Source of the DNA: Bdellovibrionota bacterium
Lineage (GTDB): Bacteria > Bdellovibrionota > Bdellovibrionia > Bdellovibrionales > JAMPXM01
DNA: 64,000 bases
Reading direction: 5' to 3'
NCBI GenBank assembly: GCA_963170185.1
Contig: CAUJGS010000040.1
Coordinates: forward strand, 47,388 to 111,387
The translations under genes were made by a program, and so were the position numbers. Every line of letters begins with the position of its first letter. Position 1 is the first letter of the stretch. Below are positions 43,605 to 51,943 of this stretch, piece after piece. The notes below the pieces were generated by a model, which was given only the letters and a program-made list of their open reading frames with translations, ran no database searches and was not told the origin of the DNA.

Positions 43605-44072
43605 TTATTTGATTGCAATCGTGCGTGGCTTCTCCGCCTCCGATTTCGGTACGACGACGCGCAGAACTCCGTCCGCGAGTGTCGCTTCGACCTTGGTGGC
43701 ATCCACTCCCTCGGGGAGTGTGAAGCTTCGGGAGAATTTTCCAGCGACACATTCGTATCGCTTGAATCCTGCCTCTTCATTTTTGGCTTCGTGTTTGCGT
43801 TCACCGGTGAGGGTAAAAACCCGCCCATGAACATCAACTTTCACGTCTTCTTTTTTTACGCCTGGAAGATCAAAGGCGAGCACATAGGCGCTTTCCGACT
43901 CTTCGATATTAGCTCGAGGCGCGAAAGCCGCCAGTGTCGGCCGACTGAGGTCCGACTCGTTCGACAAATCGTAACCACGCCACGAGCGATCAAAGAGGCC
44001 GTCCACGTCCGCCAACATGTTCCAGATAGAATTTGCTGGGCGATAGAAATCGAGTGCGTTGATACGTGACAT
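43605..44072 (-). CDS. Small heat-shock protein, Hsp20 family
   Basis: A 155-residue alpha-crystallin-type chaperone that holds unfolding proteins. The ATG at 44072 is six bases after AAGGAG; the ATG at 44078 is directly against it and is unlikely to be used. The N-terminal 50 residues are variable (FYRPANSIWNMLADVDGLFD), and the alpha-crystallin domain starts at about 55 (PRANIEESESAYVLAFDLPGVKKEDVKVDVHGRVFTLTGERK; FSRSFTLPEGVDATKVEATLADGVLRVVVPK). The IXI-type tail is TIAIK. A perfect inverted repeat lies about 20-42 bp upstream of the start. Confidence 0.95.
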   Translation of the reverse strand: MSRINALDFYRPANSIWNMLADVDGLFDRSWRGYDLSNESDLSRPTLAAFAPRANIEESESAYVLAFDLPGVKKEDVKVDVHGRVFTLTGERKHEAKNEEAGFKRYECVAGKFSRSFTLPEGVDATKVEATLADGVLRVVVPKSEAEKPRTIAIK

Positions 44073-44535
44073 GTTCATCTCCTTTTCGATGCATGAATGC
44101 TTAAATCATTCATGTCCGAAATGTGTTTTCAGTTTCGCGTTCGTCAATGCGAAGAGTTCGAAATTTATTTTTCGCGACTCGACCTTGACGACCGCCAAAA
44201 GCGACACATATTGGAATTTCTTATGGCGATTGTGACGATCGGCAAACACTTGGAATTTCAAATACTTTGTCTAGCTTTTCGGCAAAACGACTCAGTCTGA
44301 CACTTGCCTGACGGCGACCGAGTACCCCTAATCAAAACTCCTGTCTCTTCTCTCGCCATTTCGCACACACGCTTATACTGAAATTTCAGCTTCTGGCCTT
44401 GGGTTTGCTCTTTTTGAGAAGTGCAGTCGGCTGTGGCGAAGGAATGCCCTTTCGACTGCGTCTTTTAAAAAAAGAATCCCAATCTGTGACGCGCGCACCT
44501 CTCGAAATTCTTTAACAATTCGCCGATAAAGCCTT
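44073..44535. other. 463-bp intergenic region between hsp20 and the large surface protein gene
   Basis: No convincing gene: a 67-codon plus-strand frame near its left edge has no homology and no ribosome site. It holds the hsp20 leader with an inverted repeat (44092-44114), a degenerate direct repeat TTGGAATTTC (near 44214 and 44252) and AT-rich sequence. No terminator is visible. The promoters of the two divergent genes are presumably here, but I found no clear -35/-10 pair for either. Confidence 0.6.
44092..44114. promoter_or_regulatory. Inverted repeat in the hsp20 leader
   Basis: Perfect 8-base arms CATGAATG / CATTCATG separated by CTTAAAT lie 20-42 bases upstream of the chosen hsp20 ATG. 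In the mRNA it would form a hairpin just before AAGGAG. It may be an operator for a repressor or an RNA structure; it differs from the CIRCE sequence. Confidence 0.55.
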
Positions 44536-44680
44536 GTGAATTGGAAATCGGTTACGTCTCAGTTCAAGACGTGGATGAAGCGCCCATCGAGCCCGTCGAA
44601 ACGGACGCTCGCGGTGAGCGTTCTCGCGCTCACGCTATCCACGCTAGTTCTACAAGCGTCGCGCCATCACACTCTCAGGT
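44536..44680 (+). pseudogene. Signal-peptide fragment of the large surface protein, out of frame with its body
   Basis: A frame starting at GTG 44536 encodes MNWKSV followed by a basic n-region and a hydrophobic core (LAVSVLALTLSTLVLQA), a convincing signal peptide, and then runs into meaningless sequence. The next frame, which carries the DUF2341 domain, begins after a TAG at 44645-44647 with FYKRRAITLSG. Skipping one base near 44650 joins the signal peptide to that frame. So the fragment is probably the 5' end of the gene at 44711. Confidence 0.7.
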
Positions 44681-44710
44681 CCATCATCGACTCTTACGAA
44701 CTTCCCAGTC

Positions 44711-47700
44711 TTGATTGCGCTGGATGCGACTCGCATCGACTACGCTTCAACTGTAGCCGGTGGAACTGACTTAAGATTCACACTCGACGACGGAACCGCT
44801 CTCTCTTACGAAATCGAGAACTGGAACTCTGCCGGGACCTCGCACGTCTGGGTCAATATTCCGAGTTATGCCGCTTACCCGACTCGCACGAGGATCTGGA
44901 TGTACCACGGAAATCCAGCGGCCGCGAATGCCCAGAACTCCGGAGCAACTTGGGGCGCCAATGTCACGGGCGATATCGCTCTTAGCAACTATGGTAAAGG
45001 CGGAACCGGCACCGTGCGCCTCGTTCATACGGGTGATCAGACCGTCTCTTCGTCAAGCGTGAACTCAGGGTTGCCAAATTTGGAAATCGCCTCTACCGGC
45101 GGAACGGTGTTCTTTAGCGGCGACATAGTCGTCATGGGAAACTTCCTCTACTTAAGCGGTAACGTCGATGCGTCCGCTTCGACCTTCGCGTTCCCAGCCA
45201 CGCAAACTATCACGCCTGGTCCCATCGCGTTCAATAACGTGATCTTCCGAGGCTACGGTACGACTGCAACATTGACCGGCACCATGGAAGTCTACGGCGC
45301 GCTCGAATTTGGCGACACCAATAGCAATTCAGGCACTATCAATGGCGAGACCATCAATGCCCGTGGCTCGGTTACAACTCGCAACAATGGAAAACTAGGC
45401 ACAACGCTGCTTCGAATCGTCGGCAGCGGCGATCAAGTCATCACTGGGTTGGATACCAACCCACGCCTGCCCCCAATGGAAGTCGCATCGACAGGAGGAA
45501 CCGTCACTTTCTCTGGAATCATCGGCCCTCGCGGAACCTACACATACACCTCAGGTGTTGTCGATGCCTCCGCTTCTCTCTTCCAGTTTGTATCCGAACA
45601 AACCATTACTCCGGGATCAGTGGCATATGCCGACGTCACTTTCGGCGGCTACGGCGTCAACCAAACTTTACTTTCCGACATGACCGTTCTCGGAACACTT
45701 TCTTTAGCGGACACAAGCTCCGCCCAGGGAAGTGTCAACGGCTTTCAAATTCTCAGCTATGGCAATATCGCCGTCACGTCCCGAGGAAAGCGCGGCTCGA
45801 CCGTCATCCGCATACTTGGAACTGCCGATCGATCATTCTCCGGCATCTCAGGCGCCGCGATCCCATCGGTTGAAATCGACACATCGGGTGGCCTCACCAG
45901 CCTCAGCGGTGAGCTTGCGTTTGTGGCCTCGCTAACACACCTAAACGGTAATGTCGATGCCGGAACATCGATCGCAAGATTCTCCTCCGGAAACGCCACA
46001 TTTCGTCCAGGCACGGTCGAATGGGCCAACGTCATGTTTACCGGCTCTCAGTCAGTCATCAACCTGAACGGCGAAACCGTTAAAATCAACAGCACATTGA
46101 CACTCGCCGACACCTCTTCTTCGCCGGGCTCCATCAACAATGGTGTGCTCGAGGCAAAAGGCGACCTAGCTTTCACCAACTACGGAAAACGTGGCTCGGC
46201 CGTCTTACAAATGAGTGGAGCCACACTTACCCGAATTTCCACCGCCGACAATCCGCGCCTTCTAGATACAGTCAACGTTGTCGCAAAGACGGGCGGAGCA
46301 GAAGCCCGACTTTCCAACAATATCACCTATGCGACGGCAACCTGGGGACTCAACGTGACATCGGGTCTCATGAATCTCAACAGCTACGATCTCACCTTGG
46401 GAGGTTCGCTTGCCGTCGGCGCCGGAGCCACACTTCGCTGTAACGGTGGCGAATTTACGGCTGGTTCCACGTCTCTCTTGGGGACTGTGGAGTGCCCAGG
46501 TTATCCGACCTATCCATTTAACTGGACAGGAAACGCCGGCGACGGAAACGTGTTCACGGCTGGCAACTGGCAAGGTCTGCAATCACCTCCAGCCGACGCC
46601 CTCGTCGTATTCAACAGCGCCTACTGTGGCGCAAACTGTGACGCCTTTGTCCCTAGTGTTGCGACATTGCGCGGGATCATCATGGAAGCCGGATACTCGG
46701 GAACAATCACGCAAGGCGCCGGAGCACCGATTTCTGTCGGCAACAAAGGCATTCGTCAATACGGAGGAACTTTCTTAGGCTCGGAAGCCGCAATCGATCT
46801 AGCCGGCCCAGCAGTTCTTCAAGGCGGAACTTTCCGATCGACGTCGGGAACTCTCGCCTCCCGCACTAACGTAACCATCGCCAATACATTTCAGCACAAC
46901 AACGGAACTTGGCAGTTCACGACAGCCTATCAGACAACCCGCGCCCTCGCTCTTGGTACTACCACGTTTAGAAACCTCACGTTCTACAGCAACACCGGCT
47001 TCGACGCGCACACTTTTAACGTAACCGGAACCCCCACCGTACTTGGGAACCTCAGCTTCCAACGCGTCAACGCCACGGCCTCGGGGACTATCAACGGCGG
47101 AACTTTCTCTGTTCACGGCGACGTCAACGTGCAGGCCTCAAACTACATCGGTACGATGGCCGTTCGCCTCGTGGGAAGCGGAAACCAAACCGTCAACGCC
47201 ACGACCGCCACGTCCCACGTTCCAAATCTTGATATCGCCTCGACGGGTGGCACGGTCTCCATCACCGGAACGCCCGTTCTTTTCCACGGCTTCACGCATA
47301 CTTCGGGTAGCGTGTCGGTCGCCGCCCCGTCAGTTACACTGCTAGGCACCTACAATTCGGCCTACACATTCAACGCTCCTGGCGTCACGTTGAACAACGT
47401 CACCATCAGTTCAATGAACAACCACGACCTCGTCTCGTTCAATATCAACGGCAACCTCAACGTAAACGGCAACCTCGATCTAAGCTCGACGTCACCTTCC
47501 TCCAGTTTGAACAACGGAACGATCCGCGTTCGCGGAAATTTCGCGGCGACCGGAGGAACCGCATGGAACGGCAACGCGACGATTTCGCTAGAGGGACCTA
47601 CGAACTCCACGATCACCCAGGCCGCGACCACGACCTTCGGAAACGGAACTCTTGCCGTCAGCAAAACAAGTGCGACGGTCACCCAGCTTAGCGCGATCTC

Positions 47701-47878
47701 TCCACGCCAAAACATGAACATCTCCGCCACATCGACTTACAATATGAATGGTTTCAATCTCGCCGTGACCGGAACGTTGACCAATAACGGTGTTCTTTCT
47801 CGCGGCACTTCGCCTGCCTGCGGAACGCTCACAACGGGCTTCCTGACTGGCAATCCGGCTGTCTGCCCTCCGCCTTAA
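44711..47878 (+). CDS. Giant repeat-containing surface protein with N-terminal DUF2341 domain
   Basis: A 1,055-codon frame without stop. Its true N-terminus is likely the separate signal peptide at 44536 (one-base frameshift near 44650). The first 85 residues are DUF2341 (DLRFTLDDGTALSYEIENW, VWVNIP, WMYHGNPAAANAQ). Then five or more beta-helix-like repeats of about 133 residues follow, spaced about 400 bp (near 44966, 45365, 45760, 46160, 47116), each with GDI/GSV...GKRG, LEIASTGGTV, GNVDAS, ITPG and LADTSS. A section at about 46500-46790 has WTGNAGDGNVFTAGNWQG, a module of passenger-type proteins. No C-terminal anchor was seen. It is likely a secreted adhesin-like fibre. Confidence 0.8.
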   Translation: MIALDATRIDYASTVAGGTDLRFTLDDGTALSYEIENWNSAGTSHVWVNIPSYAAYPTRTRIWMYHGNPAAANAQNSGATWGANVTGDIALSNYGKGGTGTVRLVHTGDQTVSSSSVNSGLPNLEIASTGGTVFFSGDIVVMGNFLYLSGNVDASASTFAFPATQTITPGPIAFNNVIFRGYGTTATLTGTMEVYGALEFGDTNSNSGTINGETINARGSVTTRNNGKLGTTLLRIVGSGDQVITGLDTNPRLPPMEVASTGGTVTFSGIIGPRGTYTYTSGVVDASASLFQFVSEQTITPGSVAYADVTFGGYGVNQTLLSDMTVLGTLSLADTSSAQGSVNGFQILSYGNIAVTSRGKRGSTVIRILGTADRSFSGISGAAIPSVEIDTSGGLTSLSGELAFVASLTHLNGNVDAGTSIARFSSGNATFRPGTVEWANVMFTGSQSVINLNGETVKINSTLTLADTSSSPGSINNGVLEAKGDLAFTNYGKRGSAVLQMSGATLTRISTADNPRLLDTVNVVAKTGGAEARLSNNITYATATWGLNVTSGLMNLNSYDLTLGGSLAVGAGATLRCNGGEFTAGSTSLLGTVECPGYPTYPFNWTGNAGDGNVFTAGNWQGLQSPPADALVVFNSAYCGANCDAFVPSVATLRGIIMEAGYSGTITQGAGAPISVGNKGIRQYGGTFLGSEAAIDLAGPAVLQGGTFRSTSGTLASRTNVTIANTFQHNNGTWQFTTAYQTTRALALGTTTFRNLTFYSNTGFDAHTFNVTGTPTVLGNLSFQRVNATASGTINGGTFSVHGDVNVQASNYIGTMAVRLVGSGNQTVNATTATSHVPNLDIASTGGTVSITGTPVLFHGFTHTSGSVSVAAPSVTLLGTYNSAYTFNAPGVTLNNVTISSMNNHDLVSFNINGNLNVNGNLDLSSTSPSSSLNNGTIRVRGNFAATGGTAWNGNATISLEGPTNSTITQAATTTFGNGTLAVSKTSATVTQLSAISPRQNMNISATSTYNMNGFNLAVTGTLTNNGVLSRGTSPACGTLTTGFLTGNPAVCPPP

Positions 47879-48104
47879 ACACTGTGAAGACCTGCGCCAA
47901 CGCCCGGATTTTGCCCAACTCTTATTAATTGGTTTTTAAGTCTGATAAAATCGATCCGGGCCGTTTGCCTCGAATTCCAACACGAAACCTTCCCTTTAAT
48001 ACGGGATGTGATAAGGTTCATGGCAGAATTTTAGCCGGTCTTCGAGAAGTCTGCGGGCATGCTGCCCAATCCTCCGAAGTGGCCCCAAGCCTTAAGGAGG
48101 TCTT
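47879..48104 (+). promoter_or_regulatory. Long leader region of the RRM gene
   Basis: This 226-bp AT-rich region precedes an RNA-binding protein gene of the kind often preceded by a structured 5'UTR. A GATAAAAT near 47942-47949 could be a -10, giving a leader of about 150 nt. It includes inverted segments AACCTT / AAGGTT around CCC / GGG at about 47986-48018. There is a strong AAGGAGG just before the start. Regulation is inferred, not shown. Confidence 0.4.
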
Positions 48105-48482
48105 ATGGGTAAGAAGTTGTACGTTGGAAATCTCCCGTACTCAGCAACAGAACAAGCACTCACAGATTCATTTTCTGAGTGCGGAACAGTCACATCGGTG
48201 AAAATCATCACTGATCGTGAAACTGGTCGCAGCAAAGGTTTCGGTTTCATCGAAATGGAAACTGACGAAGCAGCAGCTTCTGCAATCACAAAGTTCAACG
48301 GCGCGATGTACGAAGGCCGTGCGATGACTGTTAGCGAAGCGAAACCAATGGCTCCCCGTGAAGGCGGCGGCGGTCGTGGCTTCGGCGGCGGCGGTGGTGG
48401 TCGTGGTGGCTTCGGCGGCGGACGCGGTGGCGGCTTCGGCGGCGGCCGTGGCGGTGGCGGCGGCGGTGGAAATCGCTGGTAA
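48105..48482 (+). CDS. RRM-type glycine-rich RNA-binding protein
   Basis: A 125-residue single RRM protein. RNP2 (LYVGNL) and RNP1 (KGFGFIEM) are intact, and the C-terminal ~40 residues are almost only Gly, Arg and Phe (an RGG-like tail) ending in NRW. The layout matches cyanobacterial and proteobacterial Rbp proteins induced in cold and thought to bind RNA. The ribosome site AAGGAGG is ideal. A bidirectional terminator follows. The C-terminal repeats are of low complexity and the reading frame was checked to remain open through them. Confidence 0.95.
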   Translation: MGKKLYVGNLPYSATEQALTDSFSECGTVTSVKIITDRETGRSKGFGFIEMETDEAAASAITKFNGAMYEGRAMTVSEAKPMAPREGGGGRGFGGGGGGRGGFGGGRGGGFGGGRGGGGGGGNRW

Positions 48483-48517
48483 TTTCGCCTAAGCGAAGCT
48501 TCGGCTAAGCACGCGAG

Positions 48518-48546
48518 ATGAGACGTCGATTTCAGACGTCTCATCC
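48518..48546. repeat. Perfect 11-bp inverted repeat downstream of the RRM gene
   Basis: Arms GATGAGACGTC / GACGTCTCATC are separated by the 7 bases GATTTCA. It is followed by CAAAAAC, not by a T-run, and lies before the actual terminator. It could protect the 3' end of the mRNA or be a protein site. Confidence 0.55.
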
Positions 48547-48552
48547 AAAAAC

Positions 48553-48587
48553 AAAAGGCGAAGCTTTTTAAGCTTCGCCTTTTTTAT
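48553..48587. terminator. Bidirectional terminator between the RRM and SlyD-like genes
   Basis: A 14-bp perfect stem (starting AAAAGGCGAAGCTT) with a TTT loop has a T-run on the plus side and A-run on the other, so it can end both the plus-strand RRM and the minus-strand FKBP transcripts. Confidence 0.9.
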
Positions 48588-48608
48588 TTCTAACGGGCTC
48601 GCTATTCC

Positions 48609-49145
48609 TCAGTGGTAGCGCAGTTCCGGATCTGTCGACTCTTCCGACGATTCACTCTCATCCGAAGGGTCTGTGTCCGCCTTCACTGCCGTGGCCTCGA
48701 TCTCAAAGATCAAATCCTGGCCCGCAAGCGGATGGTTCGAGTCGAGAATGACTTTGTCATATTCGAGCTCGACCACACGAAACTGCGTCATCGAAGAACT
48801 CTCTTCCAGAGCCATCGACACCACATCTCCTACCCGCAAATCCGCCGGCAAGTCTTCACGATCAACTTCGACAATCTTCTTCGGATCGTAAAATCCGTAA
48901 GCCTCATCCGCCGCGACGAAAATGCGACGACGCTCGCCCACTTTCAAGTCGCGCATACCGCGAGAAAATCCGACCAACTGTCCATTCGGACTATCGCCCG
49001 TTGAAACATTCTGATTGAACGAGGAACTCAAAACATGCCCCAAGCGATCTTTGACCACGCAGTGGAAAGAAACAATTTGTCCGACGAATTGATCCTTTAA
49101 GTCGTTTGCTATGTCTTTTGGGGACTGGCTATTCAATGCGCTCAT
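48609..49145 (-). CDS. SlyD-like FKBP-type peptidyl-prolyl isomerase
   Basis: A 178-residue prolyl isomerase of the SlyD branch. The core matches: VSFHCVVKDRLGHVLSSS, LVGFSRGMRDLKVGERRRIFVAADEAYG, the IF (insert-in-flap) domain at DYPKKIVEVDREDLPADLRVGD-like residues, VVELEYDKVILDSNHPLAGQDLIFEIEA. The His-rich metal-binding tail of E. coli SlyD is replaced by an acidic Ser/Glu tail (DESESSEEST). It likely assists folding in the cytosol. No obvious operon partner; it converges on the RRM gene through a shared terminator. Confidence 0.92.
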   Translation of the reverse strand: MSALNSQSPKDIANDLKDQFVGQIVSFHCVVKDRLGHVLSSSFNQNVSTGDSPNGQLVGFSRGMRDLKVGERRRIFVAADEAYGFYDPKKIVEVDREDLPADLRVGDVVSMALEESSSMTQFRVVELEYDKVILDSNHPLAGQDLIFEIEATAVKADTDPSDESESSEESTDPELRYH

Positions 49146-49383
49146 AACGTCTCCCTTCAGCGTTGTTTCTTGACCCTAGAACTAGACCCAATAACTAAGA
49201 AACCCGGGAACGGCTGTGCACTGTACTCTCTTTATCCTAAGGCACTATGGTGGATACCGAAAGTAAAGGTTAAGCAAATATTGGCCTAAGTCGCCTCAGT
49301 TTGAACCGCCCAAAGGCTCTATATCGAACTTCAGACAGAATCGAGGTTGATCCGTCGATTTACCGACCACTAAACTGCCAACT

Positions 49384-50916
49384 ATGCGCAACTTGTTTTT
49401 TGTCCTATCCGGAATTCTCGTCGCTCTCGTCGCAGGTCTTGGTCACTGGGTTTCACCCGGATTTTACTGGATCTATCTTCTCTTGCTCCCGCTCGTCGGT
49501 ATGGGCATGCACAACGCCTTTCAAACCAAGAAGGCGATCTTGCGCAACTATCCGATACTGGGAATGCTTCGCTACTTTTTCGAGGAGATCCGACCCGAGA
49601 TTCAACAATACTTCGTCGAAAATGACACCGATGGAGCTCCCTTCTCTCGCGAACTTCGCTCCGTTGTCTACCAACGCGCCAAACGACAGCTCGACACAGT
49701 TCCTTTCGGAACACAGCGCGATCTCTACCTACAGGGAGCCGAATGGGCCCAGCATTCCTTGGTCCCTAAACACATCGACCCAAAATCCCTGCGTGTGACG
49801 ATTGGCAATCACCAATGTCGTCAACCCTACTCGGCAAGCCTCTTCAACATTTCTGCTATGAGCTACGGTTCGCTAAGCGCCCAAGCAATTCAGTCACTCA
49901 ACGGCGGAGCTAAAATCGGCGGCTTTTACCACAACACCGGCGAAGGCGGCGTCTCGCCTCATCACCTCGAGCCAGGTGGAGACATCGTTTGGCAAATCGG
50001 CACGGGGTACTTCGGATGTCGCAATCTCGATGGCACATTCTCGGCCGAAAAGTTCCGCGAACGTGCCGTACACCCGCATATCAAAATGGTGGAGATCAAA
50101 CTCTCCCAGGGCGCAAAGCCGTCTCACGGCGGAATCCTGCCTGCGGCCAAAGTGACGGCCGAGGTCTCGGCGATCCGTGGCGTGCCTCTTAAAAAAGACG
50201 TTATCTCGCCACCTGCTCATTCGAAATTTTCCTCGGCCGATGGCCTCATCAAGTTCGTCGCTGAGTTGCGCGAACTCAGCGGCGGAAAACCGATCGGCTT
50301 TAAAATCTGCATCGGAGATCCGGCGGAATTCGCATCTATCTGTCGTGCCATGAAAAACCTCGACACCTACCCTGACTTCATCACCATCGACGGCGCCGAA
50401 GGCGGCACGGGGGCAGCACCTCTTGAGTTCACGAACTCGCTTGGCATGCCTTGGGTCGAAGGCCTCACGATCGCACGCGATCTGCTCGAACACTACGACA
50501 TCAAAAAACACGTGCGCCTTATCACATCCGGAAAAGTCGTAACCGGGTTTCATTTGATGAAGGCCCTTGCCCTGGGTGCTGACGCCGTCAACTCGGCCCG
50601 TGGAATGATGCTGGCTCTTGGCTGCATTCAAGCACGGCGCTGCAACACCAACCACTGCCCGGCCGGAGTCGCCACCAACGATCCCAACCTTACCGTCGGC
50701 CTCGTGGTTACAGATAAACGCCAGCGCGTCGCCAACTTCCATGAGAATACGATCCGCGCCTTCGCCGAAATTCTGGGGGCCTGCGGGCTTGAAAGCCCGC
50801 ATCAGCTGCATCGCCGACATATTCTTCGACGAGGCGACACGGGTGCCGTACATTCGTACGCCGAGCTCTATCCGTCGCGTGCGCCAGAGTTTGCTTCGGC
50901 TCCGAGTCTGTTCTAG
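49384..50916 (+). CDS. Membrane-linked FMN-binding glutamate-synthase family protein
   Basis: A 510-residue protein with two N-terminal helices (about 5-50) followed by the FMN/glutamate synthase catalytic barrel: ISAMSYGSLSAQAIQSLNGGAKIGGFYHNTGEGGVS, ITIDGAEGGTGAAPLEFTNSLGMP, LITSGKVVTGFHLMKALALGADAVNSARGMMLALGC and CNTNHCPAGVATNDP (Cys cluster of a 3Fe-4S centre). The glutaminase domain is absent, so it is not a true glutamate synthase. Related proteins in many Gram-negatives have no proven role. A perfect hairpin lies just after the stop and before the NhaR-like gene. Confidence 0.9.
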   Translation: MRNLFFVLSGILVALVAGLGHWVSPGFYWIYLLLLPLVGMGMHNAFQTKKAILRNYPILGMLRYFFEEIRPEIQQYFVENDTDGAPFSRELRSVVYQRAKRQLDTVPFGTQRDLYLQGAEWAQHSLVPKHIDPKSLRVTIGNHQCRQPYSASLFNISAMSYGSLSAQAIQSLNGGAKIGGFYHNTGEGGVSPHHLEPGGDIVWQIGTGYFGCRNLDGTFSAEKFRERAVHPHIKMVEIKLSQGAKPSHGGILPAAKVTAEVSAIRGVPLKKDVISPPAHSKFSSADGLIKFVAELRELSGGKPIGFKICIGDPAEFASICRAMKNLDTYPDFITIDGAEGGTGAAPLEFTNSLGMPWVEGLTIARDLLEHYDIKKHVRLITSGKVVTGFHLMKALALGADAVNSARGMMLALGCIQARRCNTNHCPAGVATNDPNLTVGLVVTDKRQRVANFHENTIRAFAEILGACGLESPHQLHRRHILRRGDTGAVHSYAELYPSRAPEFASAPSLF

Positions 50917-50917
50917 C

Positions 50918-50951
50918 CTTTGTTTCAGCGGCCGGAGTCGCTGAAACAAAG
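50918..50951 (+). promoter_or_regulatory. 13-bp hairpin between the FMN enzyme gene and the NhaR-like gene
   Basis: Perfect arms CTTTGTTTCAGCG / CGCTGAAACAAAG with loop GCCGGAGT end three bases before the ATG of the regulator. There is no downstream T-run. It covers the position where the ribosome site should be, so it may limit translation of the regulator or act as an operator. Confidence 0.65.
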
Positions 50952-50954
50952 AGC

Positions 50955-51854
50955 ATGCGAAACTTTAATCATCTTTATTACTTCTATGTGGTGGCAAAGC
51001 TCGGCGGCGTAACACTCGCCGCTCGTCAGCTTAACACCTCGCAAAGCAGCCTCAGCACGCAGCTAAAAACTCTGGAGTCTCACCTCGGCCTAACGCTATT
51101 TGCTCGCGAAGGTCGAGGTCTCACGCTGACTACCGATGGCCAGGCTATCTTTAAAATTTGTCGAAAGATGTTTGAGACCGCAAACGAGCTCGACCACTTT
51201 CTCTCTAGAAAAGAGCACCTCGGCCACACCACGTTTGCTATCGGGGTTTCCCCCGACATCGAACGTCCCTTCGTCACCGATGTCGTGAGTCGAACTATCG
51301 GTCATTTCTTCAAAGGCAGCGACGCTGGACGGCCCGTTATCACGCAAGTCTCATTTCCGTTCGAAAAGCTCGTAGCGCGGCTTGAGATGGGAGATCTCGA
51401 TGCCATCATCACTTCGCATCCGGCTCTGCAACCATCGATAAAAACCCTGACGGAAATTCGTCTGCCCGTAAAAGGCGTGATGAGCCCGAAACTTCATCGC
51501 AGCTTTAAAACCGTTCTCAACGACGATCGTATAGGACTTGTCATCGCGGCCCAAGATCTGCGCCTACGCTGGGAGACCGATGAGTTTCTTGTTCGAAAAA
51601 AGGTTCGAAAGCACATCGCTTTCGAGAGCAACGTCATGGGCGCACTTCTGCGTGCGGCCGTCGACGGAATGGGACTCGCGTTTTTACCTGAAGCCTACAT
51701 CGCGAGGGAAAAAGAAAGAGGGGCTGTTATCGTTTCACGAGAGCCCCTCTGGAGTCATCGCCTGTTTCTCAGTGCGAGAAGTCTTTCGGCTCAAGAGCCG
51801 CAATATCATTTTTTGTCGGCGCTAGTGCGCCGTTTAGAAGAAGCCGCGAACTGA
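50955..51854 (+). CDS. NhaR-like LysR-family transcription regulator
   Basis: A 299-residue LTTR. The N-terminal winged helix-turn-helix (NHLYYFYVVAKLGGVTLAARQLNTSQSSLSTQLKTLESHLG) is of the NhaR type, and a periplasmic-binding-like effector domain follows. NhaR proteins respond to Na+ and alkaline stress and regulate antiporter and biofilm genes, but no antiporter gene is nearby here. The gene directly follows a hairpin that covers its ribosome site and the FMN-binding gene upstream. It is convergent with the HPF gene through a region filled by a dispersed repeat. Confidence 0.9.
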   Translation: MRNFNHLYYFYVVAKLGGVTLAARQLNTSQSSLSTQLKTLESHLGLTLFAREGRGLTLTTDGQAIFKICRKMFETANELDHFLSRKEHLGHTTFAIGVSPDIERPFVTDVVSRTIGHFFKGSDAGRPVITQVSFPFEKLVARLEMGDLDAIITSHPALQPSIKTLTEIRLPVKGVMSPKLHRSFKTVLNDDRIGLVIAAQDLRLRWETDEFLVRKKVRKHIAFESNVMGALLRAAVDGMGLAFLPEAYIAREKERGAVIVSREPLWSHRLFLSARSLSAQEPQYHFLSALVRRLEEAAN

Positions 51855-51942
51855 CATATCGCTTCTTCGTGCAAGCACTTCAGAAGCTGTCGGGCGTGCG
51901 AGTTGCGCGCCCGAACTTATATACCGCTTCTTCGCGTGTGCG
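51855..51942 (-). repeat. Dispersed two-hairpin repeat, minus-strand copy
   Basis: The region between the convergent NhaR-like and HPF-like stops holds, read on the minus strand, a hairpin TCGGGCG / CGCCCGA (51890-51914) followed by a second, GCTTCT / AGAAGC (51861-51887), whose middle is GTGCTTGCAC, and it is preceded by a partial unit (GCGAAGAAGCGGTATA). The same architecture occurs after the S41 gene. Confidence 0.75.
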
Positions 51943-51943
51943 T

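Noticed and set aside
44097..44300. 67-codon plus-strand frame in the hsp20 upstream gap
   Set aside because: It overlaps the regulatory palindrome, has no ribosome site or signal sequence, and its amino-acid composition looks random.
48092..48544. Minus-strand frame rich in Pro and Arg opposite the RRM gene
   Set aside because: It is a complement of the Gly/Arg-coding tail and has no features of its own.
49894..50949. 351-codon minus-strand frame opposite the FMN enzyme
   Set aside because: The plus strand carries complete conserved motifs; the opposite frame has none.
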